DNA from: Corbicula japonica
Taxonomy: Eukaryota; Mollusca; Bivalvia; Venerida; Cyrenidae
Direction: 5' to 3'
NCBI GenBank assembly: GCA_038501625.1
Contig: JAZAYU010000005.1
Location: 10,131,484-10,195,483, forward strand
DNA: 64,000 nt
Below the pieces are notes generated by a model, which had not been told where the DNA came from, did no database searches, and saw only the letters and a program-made list of their open reading frames with translations. Positions 35,500-47,424 of this stretch are shown in pieces. A program made the position numbers and the translations under genes. Position 1 is the stretch's first letter, and each line of letters opens with the position of its first letter.

Positions 35500-35590
35500 A
35501 AGATGTATGCACATCCGTGCAGTCTGATCTGGGTCTACACTGTTGGCTTGTGGGACAAAAGCGTTATACATAGAGAACTGAATAATTGTT
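35500..35590. repeat. Family A fragment
   Basis: GCACATCCGTGCAGTCTGAT, CTGGGTCTACACTG and CATAGAGAACTGAA. Confidence 0.5.
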
Positions 35591-36179
35591 GATTAACCAC
35601 CATAAACATGGTATAATGTTACAGTGCCAAAATAAAGACCTTATCATTTCCTAGACTGATTTTGCTAATTAAAATTCACAAAGCATACCCCTGCAATGCA
35701 TTCCTAATAATTACTGCCAAGATTGATTTAGATAATTTAAAAACAACATGATAAAACTGTATATTAACATGTCTGCTTTGATAGAGTTTCAGAAAATGTG
35801 GTAATTTTGGCAAAATAAATCGTTTGAGGTCTGAACTTGATGCATATTTTACCTAGAGATGCCAAATTCTGTCAGAAATCTGGATTTTAAACTTAAAAAC
35901 GAAGTAATAATAAGCACACCTCATCGGAAAACTTAAAATATCCACGGAATTGTACAGCTGCATTCTGGGATGCGGCTGCCATGAAGTTTATCTTTTAAAT
36001 TAAATCTGAAATGCATGAGATAAATTAACTGATGCCTGAATTCTTGTAGGGAATGTTATATTGTGGCGTTGTACTGCATACTTGCAGATTTCTGTGCATC
36101 AGGCTATGTTGTATTCTTTTCACTGGTTCTAGGAAAATACATTTTCCAATGGATTAAGGGGTTAGCTCTGTGGACACTT

Positions 36180-36245
36180 ACGATTGGTCTATTTGGATAC
36201 TGAATGCCCACCAATCAGCAGCTTCAAAAAGGAGACCAGCCTTCA
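36180..36245. repeat. Diverged family P fragment
   Basis: GATTGGTCTATTTGG facing CCACCAATCAGCAGC and GGAGACCAGCC. Confidence 0.35.
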
Positions 36246-36393
36246 AATTTTAGTTCTAAAAGCCTGGGAATCGAAGAATGTTCATTGTAGTAAATTGTCA
36301 ATATTGATGACAATTTTCACTTTTAAAAAGTACTTCCTTATGGTCCTTCAGAAGTGTGTCTCTCGTTCTCTCATCAACAGTTCAATTCTTGGC

Positions 36394-36545
36394 CAGGGCT
36401 GAAGGTTATAAAACTGAGCATGGAAACCAGTTTCAAAGCTAAAGCATCTGATTGGCTGAAATGGCGACTGGTCGCCATTTCAGCCAATCAGATGCTTGAG
36501 ATTTGAGACTGGTTTCCAAGCTCAGTTTTATAACCTTGGGCACTG
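36394..36545. mobile_element. Family P palindromic element, near intact
   Basis: Termini CAGGGCTGAAGGTTAT and ATAACCTTGGGCACTG; centre GGCGACTGGTCGCC. TGGCC-like bases flank both sides. Confidence 0.88.
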
Positions 36546-36798
36546 GCCTGTGAGAAAATTGTTGTGTGCATTATCTGTAGTGTTGTGCATATACACTGTT
36601 TTCTGCCTCATTTACAATAATAGAACATGTTGAGAAAGGCATTTAGTTAATGACATTCACAGAACAGAGCACTCCAGCTTCAAGGATGATGGGGTCATTG
36701 TCTGGATGGTTTTAAAGATAGACTTAATGTTCATTATCATGTAGCATGAATATTAAACCATCTATTATAATTTATTATGTTATACCACAGTAAACATC

Positions 36799-37049
36799 TT
36801 TATTCCTCTACTCCATAGATACGTCTTTGTTGCGGGTGAACAGTGTAGATCCAGATCAGCTGTCACATTCATGCTGTCTGATCAGGATCTGCACTGTCTG
36901 CACTGTTAGCTTTTTGGTCACAAATTACCTAAAAAATCAAAAAGCAAATAGTGTAGATCCTGATCAGAAGGCATGGATGTTCCAGCTGATCTGGATCTAC
37001 ACTGGTCGCACATTGATAAAAAATGTGTATATATGCAGTAGAGGGTTAA
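36799..37049. mobile_element. Family A MITE, full copy
   Basis: TCCTCTACTCCATAGATACG at the left, GCAGTAGAGGG-TTAA at the right, both palindromes; CTGCACTGT is duplicated at the left-half boundary. Confidence 0.8.
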
Positions 37050-37388
37050 CAATGAGTGTTTTGAAACCCATGCAGGTAAATCTGATGGAGATATTAAATA
37101 CCTTATTAATATATAGGATGTGTTTTTGTCCATGCCTTTAATGCAACAGCATAAATCTTTCTCGACAAAAACTGTTCTGCATTTAAAGCAGCATTAATTT
37201 ATCTTGGAAAAATTAAAGCATTTAGTTGAAATTAATGATGTTGCATAATTTTGTGCTGTCTGGTTGATAAAAGTACAAAAATGTACAGACTTAGGTAATG
37301 TCAAAACATTCCATTACAGAACACGTGAAGATAATTATATAATATTTCACATGTGATATATCTGACACACCATGACTAAATGTGGGCT

Positions 37389-37462
37389 TATAGCCTATGC
37401 AGCCAGTGCAGACCTAGATTGGCCTGTGCATATGTGCAGTCGTCAGGGTCGTCACTGTTTGC
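37389..37462. repeat. Family A fragment
   Basis: GCCAGTGCAGACCTAGATTG ... CGTCAGGGTCGTCACTG. Confidence 0.45.
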
Positions 37463-37502
37463 AAGTCAGTCAGAGAAGCATTCTTTAATGCATGTGGAAA
37501 AC

Positions 37503-37745
37503 TGTTTTACTCTTTACACCATATATACATATTTATGGCATTGGCAAAAGTGTAGATCCAGATCAGCTAGCACATCTGTGTCCTCTGATCAGGATCTGCC
37601 ATACTCAGTTTTTGGTTAATAAAGTTATTTCTGACCAAAAAGCGAGCAGTGCAGATCCTGATAAGATAGCATGGATTTGCCAACTGATCTAGATCTACAT
37701 GTTTGGCTGGTGCAATAAAGGCTCATATTTGTAGTAAAGGGTTAT
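37503..37745. mobile_element. Family A MITE, full copy
   Basis: TTTACTCTTTACACCATATA, both palindromes, spacer GGTTAATAAAGTTATTTCTG, end TTGTAGTAAAGGG-TTAT. Confidence 0.75.
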
Positions 37746-40460
37746 GTATGTCTTTCAAACAATGTATGCCTGCAGTTTGATCAAGGTTTACACTTTTCGC
37801 AAATTTTGTCATGGTGCCTCACTTGATAACTGCATGATCCCAAAGTGTAGTATAAACAGCCTTGACCAGAGTTCCACTAGCTTATTCATTTATTTGCAGA
37901 TAACATTTAACTGAATAACAAACATTACTTGCTTCTGTATGGAATAAAATTACTATAAAAATTATATGAAGCAAAGACATGGTATGTAAATATAACTAAT
38001 TAGTAAAATTTTAGTAAAGCAATAGAAAATTTCATATACTTTGATTTAAAATTTAATGATAATTAATAATAAAATGCAATCTAATTTTAATAGTTTTAGT
38101 ACATAAAAACATTTTGGGAAAAACTAAAATTTCTTTAATCTATATCTTGGTCAAAATACAAATTTAACAAATGAATACATTTTTATACAACTAATTAAAA
38201 AAAACATCTAGAATCCATTTAACTAGAAGCTTGATTAAAATTATTTAATTTAGTAAATTTGTGCAGTTTATTTTGAGAATGTGGAATAAAAATAACAAAT
38301 ACCTTTATTGTAAATTTTATTTTTATATATTTTTAATACAAGTGCATTATACTATACAGCAACAGTCAAAGATAATGATGACTATTCATTTTTTTGATTT
38401 CAAGAAGACATAAAAGCTAACAGCGTAAAGAGTATTTTTAAAATTTCAAATAAGCCGTTTTGGTGTATTTAAGCCTTAAAGCTGTCTCAATGGCAAATTA
38501 TCCAATAGAAAGAGTGAACCAGTCATTTGCTACATTATAAACAGTACACCAGTCTGATCCGTGTCATTAGTAGTTTGCTCTGTTTAACAGGTGAATGAGA
38601 GAGACTTTAGCAATTAGTTAAATAGTGAATTAATAATATTTTATACCTTGGGGACATTGTAAAATGACAAGTTGGTGAAAGTTTGGACACTACAAGATTT
38701 GGTTATATGGTGTGCCAGGTGTGGCCATAATGTCCACTTCAAAGTTTCTCAACGGTCATTGTTGATATGACAGTGTGGCCATAATTTGGATTAAAGGTCA
38801 ATGGTAGTTGGACAGTGTTTACAGATTTTAGTAGTTTATTTAGGACAAACTGAAAATGTGCAATTGGTTTAAAATTATCTGATAATTATTCAGAAAGTTT
38901 GCTTAGTGAGAACACGGTTTATTGGATTGGATTGATAAGAAGTGATCTGTATTGATAACAGGCTTAGTACAGTCTTGGTGGATTTTTCTGTTCAGTGTTT
39001 ACTGACCAGTCATAATGCTGCACAAAATTAGCTGTTTTTAAGAGAGATTGTTGTTGTTGTTGTGTCACTGACCGCGATAGTGTTACATCGTCACATACTG
39101 GAGGTTCATTAATGACTGAACGATCAGCAGTTTGGACAAGATCAACAATAGCACCATTCTGTGATGAGTCGGTGAAACCTAAAAAAACTAAAATAGTTCT
39201 TACAACATCTTAATTGTGTACAGAGGATTTCATTGTCACCTTTTTATCTAATGATTACATAGTGTTTCTTTTTTGGTGTTAAAAGTGTTTACATAAAGGT
39301 GTCCAGACTCAGACAATGGCTTGCTATTCTGATACAAAATGTTTATTTATGGGATTTAGTTATGGATTAAGCTCTGGATAAACTGTTAGATGGAACAGAT
39401 TGCTAAAAACATTAATTTATTGTTCACAGTTTGGATTTAAAAATGATGGTAAGAAAATAATTTTGATATTTTTATAGATGTTTAAAATGTACTTAGTACT
39501 GTTATTATAGGGGTGTCACTAGCTGCTAAATCTCAAGGGTCATATTCATTATTTTTAAGACATTTTGCCAATTAATAGCTGAAATACAACTAATTTAAGG
39601 GATAAATGACACTTCAGTTATAATCATAGGGGTCAAAATGAGGCTTTTTGGAAATTTCAAAAGTGAAGGGGTCATGACTTTGTCCTGGGTCAAACTCAAA
39701 AGGAACCCCTGTTATTTTCTTTTTTTTTCACAAAACATTTTATGCTTTTATTTTTTGTTAATATCTAGCAGTTGTTTGGGTTGTAACTATAATTTAAATA
39801 TAAATATTTTAAGATAAAAATGTCTAATACATAGAACAAACTTGAGAACTGTGGTCTATATGCAAGCATTTAATTCCAGACATTTTGTCGCATCAATTGT
39901 GCTGATGTACTAGCGATAAACAAATTATCTTGTCAAATAAAATCGACCAATTCTAAAGAATAATGATCTTAATTCTCATAGTAGTAGATGATAGAATTTG
40001 CTTTATTGTACAGCTTTTAAGGCCATAAGTAAATGTTTTCCTATTATATCTGTACCATCGTCTAAGTTCAATTATCTGCAATTTTAGAAAGTATGGGTAG
40101 TCTACACCACAATTGGCTATACAGTTATCATAACCACATCACAGAAATACGTCTGAGATAACGCTGATATGGGAAGGCCTGTTTGTCAAAGTAGATCAAC
40201 TTGTGTAAACACTGGTGTATAAACAACCATTATATTATTCAATTATCACTAAGTATGGCGATTTTATGGATGAAAATTGTAATAAGACCGGCTATAGGCA
40301 ATTGATGACATCAGAAAATTGACACATTTGTCGGTTAAACTGTCACATATAATGTTGGTTGTTTTTGTCAACAAACTGTAAAAAAACCCACTGTTTTTAA
40401 CCATTTCACAAGTATTTGGTAATACAATTTATTTTTCCTCTCAGAAAAGCATTTGATAAA
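37746..40460. other. Repeat-poor intronic stretch
   Basis: About 2.7 kb without any family A, P, C, D, G or H sequence, while the surrounding DNA has one every 300-800 bases. Only a short GTT run (about 39047-39061) stands out. No exon was recognised. The absence of insertions could be chance or constraint. Confidence 0.4.
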
Positions 40461-40642
40461 GCCCCTTCTGTGCCATCTGATCAGGATCTGCACTGTTTGC
40501 CTTTAGATTCTTATGTTATTTCTGACCAAGCGCTGACCAGTATAGATCTAGATCTGATGGCAGAGATGTGCAGACTGATATGGATCTACATCGGTCTACA
40601 TGTACTAAAACATGTATAGTCTATAGATGGAATAAAAGGTTC
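40461..40642. mobile_element. Family A MITE, left end missing
   Basis: GTGCCATCTGATCAGGATCT, spacer TTTAGATTCTTATGTTAT, right palindrome with GATCTAGATCTGATGGCAG, end ATGGAATAAAAGG. Confidence 0.65.
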
Positions 40643-41469
40643 AAGTCTTTCAGTCTTCACTTTAAAGACAAGCAAAATATTATGTTACAAAAGAATACAA
40701 AATGTCATTGGCCTGGTTGCTTAGTAAACTTGACTTTGTTACAAGTTTAAGGACAAAAAAGATAACTTTGCAAAAATCCTTGAGTAGTTCTCTGAATTCT
40801 GGTACTTTTCCTTCACATTTGGCCTTCTTTAGAAATTAATATTGTGTCAAGATAATAAATATATGTAGTTGAATGAGAGCAAAAAGTTTCTATCTGCTTC
40901 TTCAATTTGTATCACTTACAACTGTTTTGCTTTTACCCTGTGAGATGTACTGAGTGCACTGAATTATTGTCACTGTTCAAGTCCGTCAACATTCCATTGT
41001 TAATGAATTGTCCTGACTGATGTATTATGGCATTGTTTTGATACAGTAACTTGTCTCCCTAGCATAGTGTATGATGGTCTAGTGATGCATACCTGTGGCC
41101 GAGTTTGGATGACACTGGAATGATGTCACGCAGTTTTTATATCATAATACTGACGTATTAGAAGCATCTTCAATTAATTTATTATTTGACATGTTCCGTG
41201 TCGTTTTTCATGCACGTTGTGTGACAGAAAACAAAGTGTCTAGATGTGTCTTCAGTTTATGTTATATATTAATTTGATTTTTCACTCTGCAATTTAAGTT
41301 ATGGATTTGATTATTCACAAATGCAGGCAGCACATGCTTTGTCCAAAAAAGTTGAAAAACTAGAGACATTTTTAGCACATCTTTAGATAGCTGATTATGA
41401 TACTCTATTATGCTGACTGCATGAGAATTAATTGAAAGAAACGTCTCTAAAATGAGGGCATTGCAGGAG

Positions 41470-41635
41470 AGCATAAAACTAACTCTAGGGAGCATTCTCA
41501 AAGCTCAAGCATTTGATTGGCTAAAATGGAGACTAGTCTCTATTTCAGCCAGTCAGTTGCATTTCAGTTTCAATCAATCAGATGCTTAAGATTTGAGACT
41601 GGTCTCCAATTTTAGTTTTATGATCTTGGTTCCTG
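41470..41635. mobile_element. Family P palindromic element with an extra core segment
   Basis: Left arm CATTTGATTGGCTAAAATGG, centre GAGACTAGTCTC, then an additional CAGCCAGTCAGTTGCATTTC before the right arm CAATCAATCAGATGCTTAAG. It ends TATGATCTTGG. Confidence 0.7.
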
Positions 41636-42310
41636 ATCTGGATTATCCTAGTAGCCCATGTGATGTAAGATTTATATTATGAAGTAAAAGGAAATGAAAG
41701 CGCTTTTCTTCTGTTACATCTGCATCAGCGCCATCTAAACTGGGTGTATATTCACTATTCAGCCAGTGAATTTCTTCAATTTCATCTTACCATAAATGTA
41801 AACGCTGGCTGTCAGTTAAGGGATGATTGACAGAGCAGTAGCATGTATTCTGTGGTAGTTTTCCAGTTCATTTACAACATTTAGCATCCCATTTGATCAG
41901 GCTATTTGGTTTTATGATTGACACAATGTTTGCTGAAAAGTTGGCCATATGTCCATCTTCCAACTCTTGTGTAGTGAGATTTATCTCTTTTCTAACAATT
42001 TGATAGCATGATATTTTTTCATGATTTCAGAAATTGTTTAGTTCTTTGCTCATTTTTAGCCAGCACTTATCCAGAACAGTGGATATTGAATGGGTCTACA
42101 CTGGCACATGTGTAGCAGCCAAAAAAGAGGAAACTCCTTTCCATCATGAATTTATTTTGAATAAGGATTGTTTATTAACATGTTTATATAATTTTTTCTT
42201 GACCCTGTCCAGCTACATACATAATTATTCAGTAAAGTTCAAAGGACAGGTAAAATATGAATTACAAGAAAAAACAACAATTATCTTTAAAATTCTAAAA
42301 GAAGCTATAC

Positions 42311-42482
42311 AGAGTTGGATACAAGATTTCCAGAAAAGGGGTTTCATATTCATTTGAGGTAGTCTTATGGTAGTTACATGATAAATTCCAACTTTCTGGT
42401 GAAATCCCCACGAAAATTAAATAATGCTGCCCCAAAAATGGTTTGAACAACTCAACTTAAACCCCTCTGCATGGGCCCCTGT
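42311..42482 (-). mobile_element. Family C short element
   Basis: Reverse orientation: GAGTTGGATACAAGATTTCC, CATGATAAATTCCAACTTTC, ATGCTGCCCCAAAAATGG and CCCCTCTGCATGGGCCCCTG. Confidence 0.65.
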
Positions 42483-42679
42483 TAAATTGTGTTAAATTGT
42501 CAAAATCATTCTATCTGGTGTCCCATTAATTGAATAAATGTGACACAAGTGAGGGTCCTGTAGTTCTGCCCAGGTGCCTGCCTGTGCCAGATACAATATC
42601 TGGAGGGGAGCTCAGGTTTTTCCCAACAGACACAGCTGGATATGGACCATAGGTGTGATGTTCATTTCAAATAATTAGC

Positions 42680-42775
42680 CAACAAAAAGATGTGACAGTG
42701 ATAAGGCATTGATTTGACAGAGATCATACGCTGTTGCCTAGGGCAGGGTTTGAACCCAGGTGATCATAGTTATCT
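42680..42775 (+). repeat. Possible tRNA-derived SINE fragment
   Basis: GGGTTTGAACCC at about 42747-42758 matches a pol III B box. The upstream A box (TTAGCCAACAAAAAG) is poor. Confidence 0.25.
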
Positions 42776-44372
42776 GTACTTAATTTGTTACAGCTTCTTG
42801 AGTTGATAGAAAATTGCTTTACAACAGTTGCTTATTTTAGCTATTTTTAAGTGTTTTCTGGATTTGATGCTAATAAAACTCAACCTGTTTAAGGTTTGAT
42901 ATATTGTGTTACATTATTGAATGATTTGGAACAAACATTAGGAAAAATACTTGAAAAGTTGCTGATTTTGCTCAATTCTTTTGCAATATTTATCGCATAA
43001 TTGCACTTAATCAAATATTTCAATATTTTGTTATGCATTCTATGATAACCTATCACATAAAGCAAATAGGCGTAAATTGAACTTTAACACAACAATCACT
43101 TCATTATCTCATAAGATAACGTTGAAATTTGTAGTAAATGTGAATTTGCAAGGTTTTTAATTGTCATTGTAAAGTAATATTTTATTAGATATATATTTCT
43201 CAAAATATAAAATACTGATAACGCTGATATTTCATATATATCTAGATTACAGGTGGTATTGTTAACAGCATACCAGGCCAGTACCTGAAATCACAGATTT
43301 TAGGGTTGTGTTACTTACCGAACATTGATTTGTATTTTACAATCACCACGGATCGTTGAACTGTTTTGCAAGTCGTCGCCCTATCACTTATCATCACATA
43401 CCAATCATTTATTTTGTGTACTATCTTTTCTCTGGTAAAAAATGTATGCTACGGGCAGTTTTAACTGTTTTGTTATTATGTCGGGCAGTAGCTTAGTAGA
43501 ATTATGGGTACGAAGGCCAACTTGAGCGCAAAAGTATCATAGCAGCTTGTAAAATGTTTATAAGATACAATATTTTCATTGTGAAAGAAGCAAGAATGAA
43601 GGAGTCATGGGGTGTTGGTGAATCATATTTTTTCATTCAAAGAAATAGAATTTTTATCTAATTAGGAAATCCCTAATTTCATTAAACAGTTTGTGGGATT
43701 CGGTTCTATCAAATTAAACGATCTAAATGTTAAGTCTAAATGTTAAGTCTTGCTAGTCTTCGATGATATGAATGCCTTTTAACATGCAAGCAAAGGAGTC
43801 GAAATTTCAATTAAACAACCACAGTTTTTTGACTCATTGTCGAATTGATGTCAGATTTCCATTGTGTTAGGGAAAATCTCTTCTGTGATTGAATGATTCA
43901 AATATCGTACAGGAAATAATTTTTGTCCAATTTGGGAATAAGAGGAGAAATATAACAAAGTAGGCAAATTTTGGCGTAATAGAAATAATGGGAATTAAAT
44001 GACAGTTATGCGTTATTCGTATTCATTCATGAATCAAATTGCATTTGGTGACTTCCTCACGCGAGCCTAATATGATGTATGAGGTTACGTTTCTTAAGTT
44101 TTGGTGATTTTTCCATATTTTTGAAATCTTTTCAAAAAAATTCCCTTGTCTGAATTTACATTTTTATCTCTTTTTATGTGGATTCACTTTCATATAATGT
44201 ATATTTGAATAATTTGGGGTTTTCTTGTATTTGTAGATTTGATTTTTTATACTGTTTAATAAATGTTTTGTTTTCTTTTGCCTATTGCAGATAAAATGTA
44301 CTGCAGCAGTCTGTTTGACCATTCCAACAAGAGCAACTGTATTCAAATAAATTTTGTTGATTTAGTTTTTAA
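42776..44372. other. AT-rich intronic stretch
   Basis: No exon and no known repeat family; a 17-base tandem (AAATGTTAAGTCT motif, 43720-43755) is the only structure seen. Confidence 0.4.
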
Positions 44373-44525
44373 CAGGGTTGGATGCAAGGCTTTCAGAAAG
44401 CTGGCTAGTTTAGGCCAGTCTGGGTAGTTAAAACATAATTTCCAACTTTCTGGATGAAGTCCCCATGAAAATTAAATATTGCTGGACATAAAGGGGATTC
44501 AAGCTACTTTGTTGATCTGCCCATG
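44373..44525 (-). mobile_element. Family C short element next to the SH3 exon acceptor
   Basis: Reverse orientation: CAGGGTTGGATGCAAGGC, TTTCCAACTTTCTGGATG, ATTGCTGGACATAAAGGGG. Its right edge lies about 50 bases before the acceptor at 44575, so all or part of the branch-point region may derive from it or be squeezed between the two. Confidence 0.65.
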
Positions 44526-44572
44526 GTTAAATTATTTATAAAAATATCAAGAGTCTCTTGTTTTTATTCTTT

Positions 44573-44578
44573 CAGCAG
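44573..44578 (+). promoter_or_regulatory. Tandem splice acceptor CAGCAG
   Basis: Two adjacent AGs (ending 44575 and 44578) after TTTTTATTCTTT can both serve as 3' splice sites. The choice adds or omits one Gln directly before RLLAKALYDN without changing frame. Confidence 0.6.
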
Positions 44579-44869
44579 AGACTGTTGGCAAAGGCTCTGT
44601 ATGACAACATCGCTGAGTCTCCAGACGAACTAGCATTCAAGCGTGGAGATGTGATCACTGTACTTGAACAGGAGACAAGCGGGTTAGAGGGCTGGTGGTT
44701 ATGCTCATTACGGGGCAAACAGGGTATAGCACCTGGAAATAGGCTCAAAATCATGACTGGTGTAGTAGCCAATCATGTGCGATCTCACACAGCAGACTTG
44801 CAAGGATTGACCAATCAGAAAGAACAACAGCAGTGGAATAGGCGGAGCTGGGATGGTTCAACCAATAAG
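44576..44869 (+). CDS. Cas-family scaffold protein, SH3-domain exon (BCAR1/NEDD9/EFS type)
   Basis: Cas proteins are adaptors at focal adhesions. Their N-terminal SH3 domain binds proline-rich motifs of FAK, Pyk2, C3G and PTP-PEST-type partners. This exon reads 98 codons with no interruption. Counting Gln at 44576 as residue 1, ALYDN is at 7-11, the acidic RT loop with SPDELAF at 15-21, GDVITVLEQ at 24-32, and the signature GWWLCSLRGKQGIAPGNR at 39-56. The GWWLCSL...GI.PGNR block is diagnostic for Cas rather than other SH3 proteins. Residues 60-98 are a low-complexity polar linker (QKEQQQ). The acceptor is a strong pyrimidine tract plus CAGCAG; the donor is AAG|GTGAGG at 44869/44870. Both edges are phase 0. 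Which paralogue is not decidable from SH3 alone; invertebrates usually have one Cas gene. Confidence 0.93.
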
Positions 44870-46589
44870 GTGAGGAGAAATAAAATTTGAAATTAGACAA
44901 AATATGTGGTACGATGTAAACTACACTGCAAGGTTTTTTGGTATGAAGTAACCTCTAACAAGTGTTTTCTCCAACCGAGAGCCGTCTATGGCTTGTTGGT
45001 AAAGGTGGTTAATGATAAACCATTAATAAGACCCCATACTATCCATTTGAGGAAGCATCTAGCAAGATTGTGGAATGTTGTTGTATCTACCCGTGTCTTA
45101 AGAACATGAATTAATACCAGGAGGAGAATATTGCATTATTCTTCACTCAAGAGAAACTGTGATAGGCCACACCCAATAGGTATGAAAAAGACATACAAGG
45201 AATAGCCACAGTCAGAATTCACACCCTTCCCACAGAGCCAAAGGGCTCATCATCATCATTTACGTCATCATCATCATTATCAGTATCATCATCTTCATCA
45301 TCATCCTCCTCCTCATCATCATGTCTCATACAGTCTGTAAGGAACGTATATGAACAAAAAATTAGAGAAACACAAATGAAATCTCAACATTAACTAACAT
45401 ACAGTTTGTAAATTTTAAAATGGCTGAAAAAATGGCTGAAAAGAGCAGTCATCCAAAAACAAAGCAACAGAAACTGTCATTTTTCTGTTGTATGCTTTAA
45501 CGGGCATTGTCATATTTTGAAGCAAGACTTATATTTCATTTGTATTTTATTGAGCTCGTACTGTCATCTTTATATTGGCTACTGTCACTAAATAAAAGTA
45601 TAAAACACTTGATTTCGGCCAGATTGTTAACACATTCGGTCATTCCCCTCTCTTATCAAATATACTCTTTTCAATACTACAATTAATTTAATGTTTAAGC
45701 ACAGATTGTCTCCATGAAGCTGATCATTTAGATAAGAATTTCACTTAATTGGGTGTATAGATTGACCAAAAATACATGGTGAAAAGATGTATTACAGAAT
45801 TATACAGGCCAGTGACAAAGAAACCACAAATTAATGGTATCTGTACTTTTCTGTCGTGCTTGATTTTACCCTCACTGTTACCACCATTAGTAACCGAGTC
45901 TGTCAGGAATCATATTTCATTCTTTCTGCTTCGATTTCTTCCGAAAAAGTGTCCAATATCGAGCATTGCACAGCTGAGCTTGTTTTGATATCCAATTTGA
46001 TACTGTAGTTCGGCACCGTTTCGGTTTCAGTTTTGGTTTCAGTTTTATAATCATGACACTGAGTGTTGCGATAGTTCATTTTGTCACACAAATAAAGCCC
46101 CCCAAAATTTACAAATGAAAAACATATTTTATTTTAGTTATAAGTTTTCCCTCTAAAATTATTTAACCAATTAGACAGGTGTTGTGTGACAATTTGATAT
46201 AATATCATTCACCTGAAGAAGAGTCAAATAAACTTGAAACACCTAGTGAAAGATTGGAGCTTGTCTTTCTTTATTCATTTAAATAATTATTTTTCTAATG
46301 AGGAACAAATTCATACATTAGTATAAAGGAGGTTGTGTAAAAAATGTGTTATGTATTGTTTTCCATTAAAAAAATTACAATGTAAAGGTAAAGTTACATT
46401 ATTGGGGAAAAAGAAAATTTCAAAATGAGTTGTTTGAATGATCGAAAACCACCTTTAATAACCTATGTAATTTCATAGGGTATTGTTTCAATTAAAAAGA
46501 TTTTATTTGATATGAAAATCTGCCCATTTCAATTATTGTTATGATTTCATTTGCTTGTGAAATATAAACCGTTAACATGTTTTTGCAGA
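44870..46589 (+). other. Start of intron 2
   Basis: The donor GTGAGG is followed in frame by a stop at 44888-44890, so the exon cannot simply read through. Apart from a microsatellite, nothing is recognisable. The intron extends at least to the next true exon, which was not identified. Confidence 0.55.
45247..45325 (+). repeat. ATC/TCC trinucleotide microsatellite
   Basis: Interrupted CATCAT repeats with TCCTCCTCC inside, about 380 bases after the SH3 exon. Confidence 0.85.
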
Positions 46590-46853
46590 ATGATAGCCCC
46601 CTTAACTACACAGTCGTGTACGGATTTAAACTTGTGTGCAACCATTGTAGATCCTAATCGGCTAGCACATCCATGGCGTCTGATCTGGATCTACACTGGT
46701 TGCATCTTGGTCAGGAATAACCAAATGAATCTAAAAGCGATGGCATAAATGTGCCAGTTGTAGATCCTGATCAGATGGGACAAATGCTCCAGCTGATCTG
46801 GATCTACATTGTTGCCTGTGGAATAATGACCAGCTAAAAGAGTGAAGGATTAA
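46590..46853. mobile_element. Family A MITE
   Basis: GTGCAACCATTGTAGATCC, spacer AATAACCAAATGAATCTAAA, right half with an added AAATGTGCCAGTTG segment, end GAGTGAAGGA-TTAA. Confidence 0.7.
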
Positions 46854-47040
46854 CATTGATTTTGTTTCTTACAAAGATCTTTTGACCCTGGCTAGGAAAT
46901 AGTTTGTAAAATGCCTGAACTGATGTGCAACTTTACTTCCTAATTCACTTTTGGTGAAGGATTTCTTCTCGATAATGACTGTAAAAACAGTAATGAGGGA
47001 AACTATTAAATCATTTCTCACTTTATCTTCTTTCTGATGT

Positions 47041-47375
47041 TTAACCCTTTCCTCCATATTTACGCCTTTTATCACATGAGCAAACTGTGCTTCCAGATCA
47101 GCAGGCAATTCCCTGCCATCTGAGAAGTATCTGCATGACATTTTGCTCAGAAATGACCTAATAAATAAAAAAGCGAACAATGTAGATCCAGATAAGTCGT
47201 CACATAGGGGCTGTTTAACCAGGATTTACAATGTTTGCATTTGGATTCATTAGGTTGTTTGTGACTAAGAAGTCATAAGTCTAGATCCAGATCAGATAAC
47301 ACAGATGTACTGGCTGATCTGGGTCTACCCTGTCCACTTACATAATAAAGGTGTGTCTGTGGAATAAAGTGTTAA
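47041..47375. mobile_element. Family A MITE, expanded three-unit form
   Basis: TTAA-CCCTTTCCTCCATATTTA to GGAATAAAGTG-TTAA, 335 bases instead of about 240. It has two spacers, GAAATGACCTAATAAATAAA and TTTGGATTCATTAGGTTG, in opposite orientation, with an extra palindrome between them. Confidence 0.75.
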
Positions 47376-47424
47376 CCCATCAAGTGCAAAAAGTTAATTC
47401 TCTATTCATTGTCTGAATGATGAC

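Larger units (their letters stand above)
21721..44575 (+). other. Proposed intron 1 (22.9 kb)
   Basis: Donor GTAAGA at 21721 and acceptor TTCTTTCAG ending at 44575 (or CAG ending at 44578). The interval is filled with families A, P, C, E and G and a 1.47-kb TIR element. No further coding segment with splice sites was recognised. Confidence 0.45.

Noticed and set aside
36827..37141. ORFs of 70-126 codons with VDPDQ / IWIYTG peptides here and in many other places
   Set aside because: These are translations of the family A palindromes (GTAGATCCAGATCAG), recurring in both strands and several frames.
44906..45109. 67-codon ORF just after the SH3 exon
   Set aside because: No Cas similarity, no acceptor, and the exon's donor and stop lie between.
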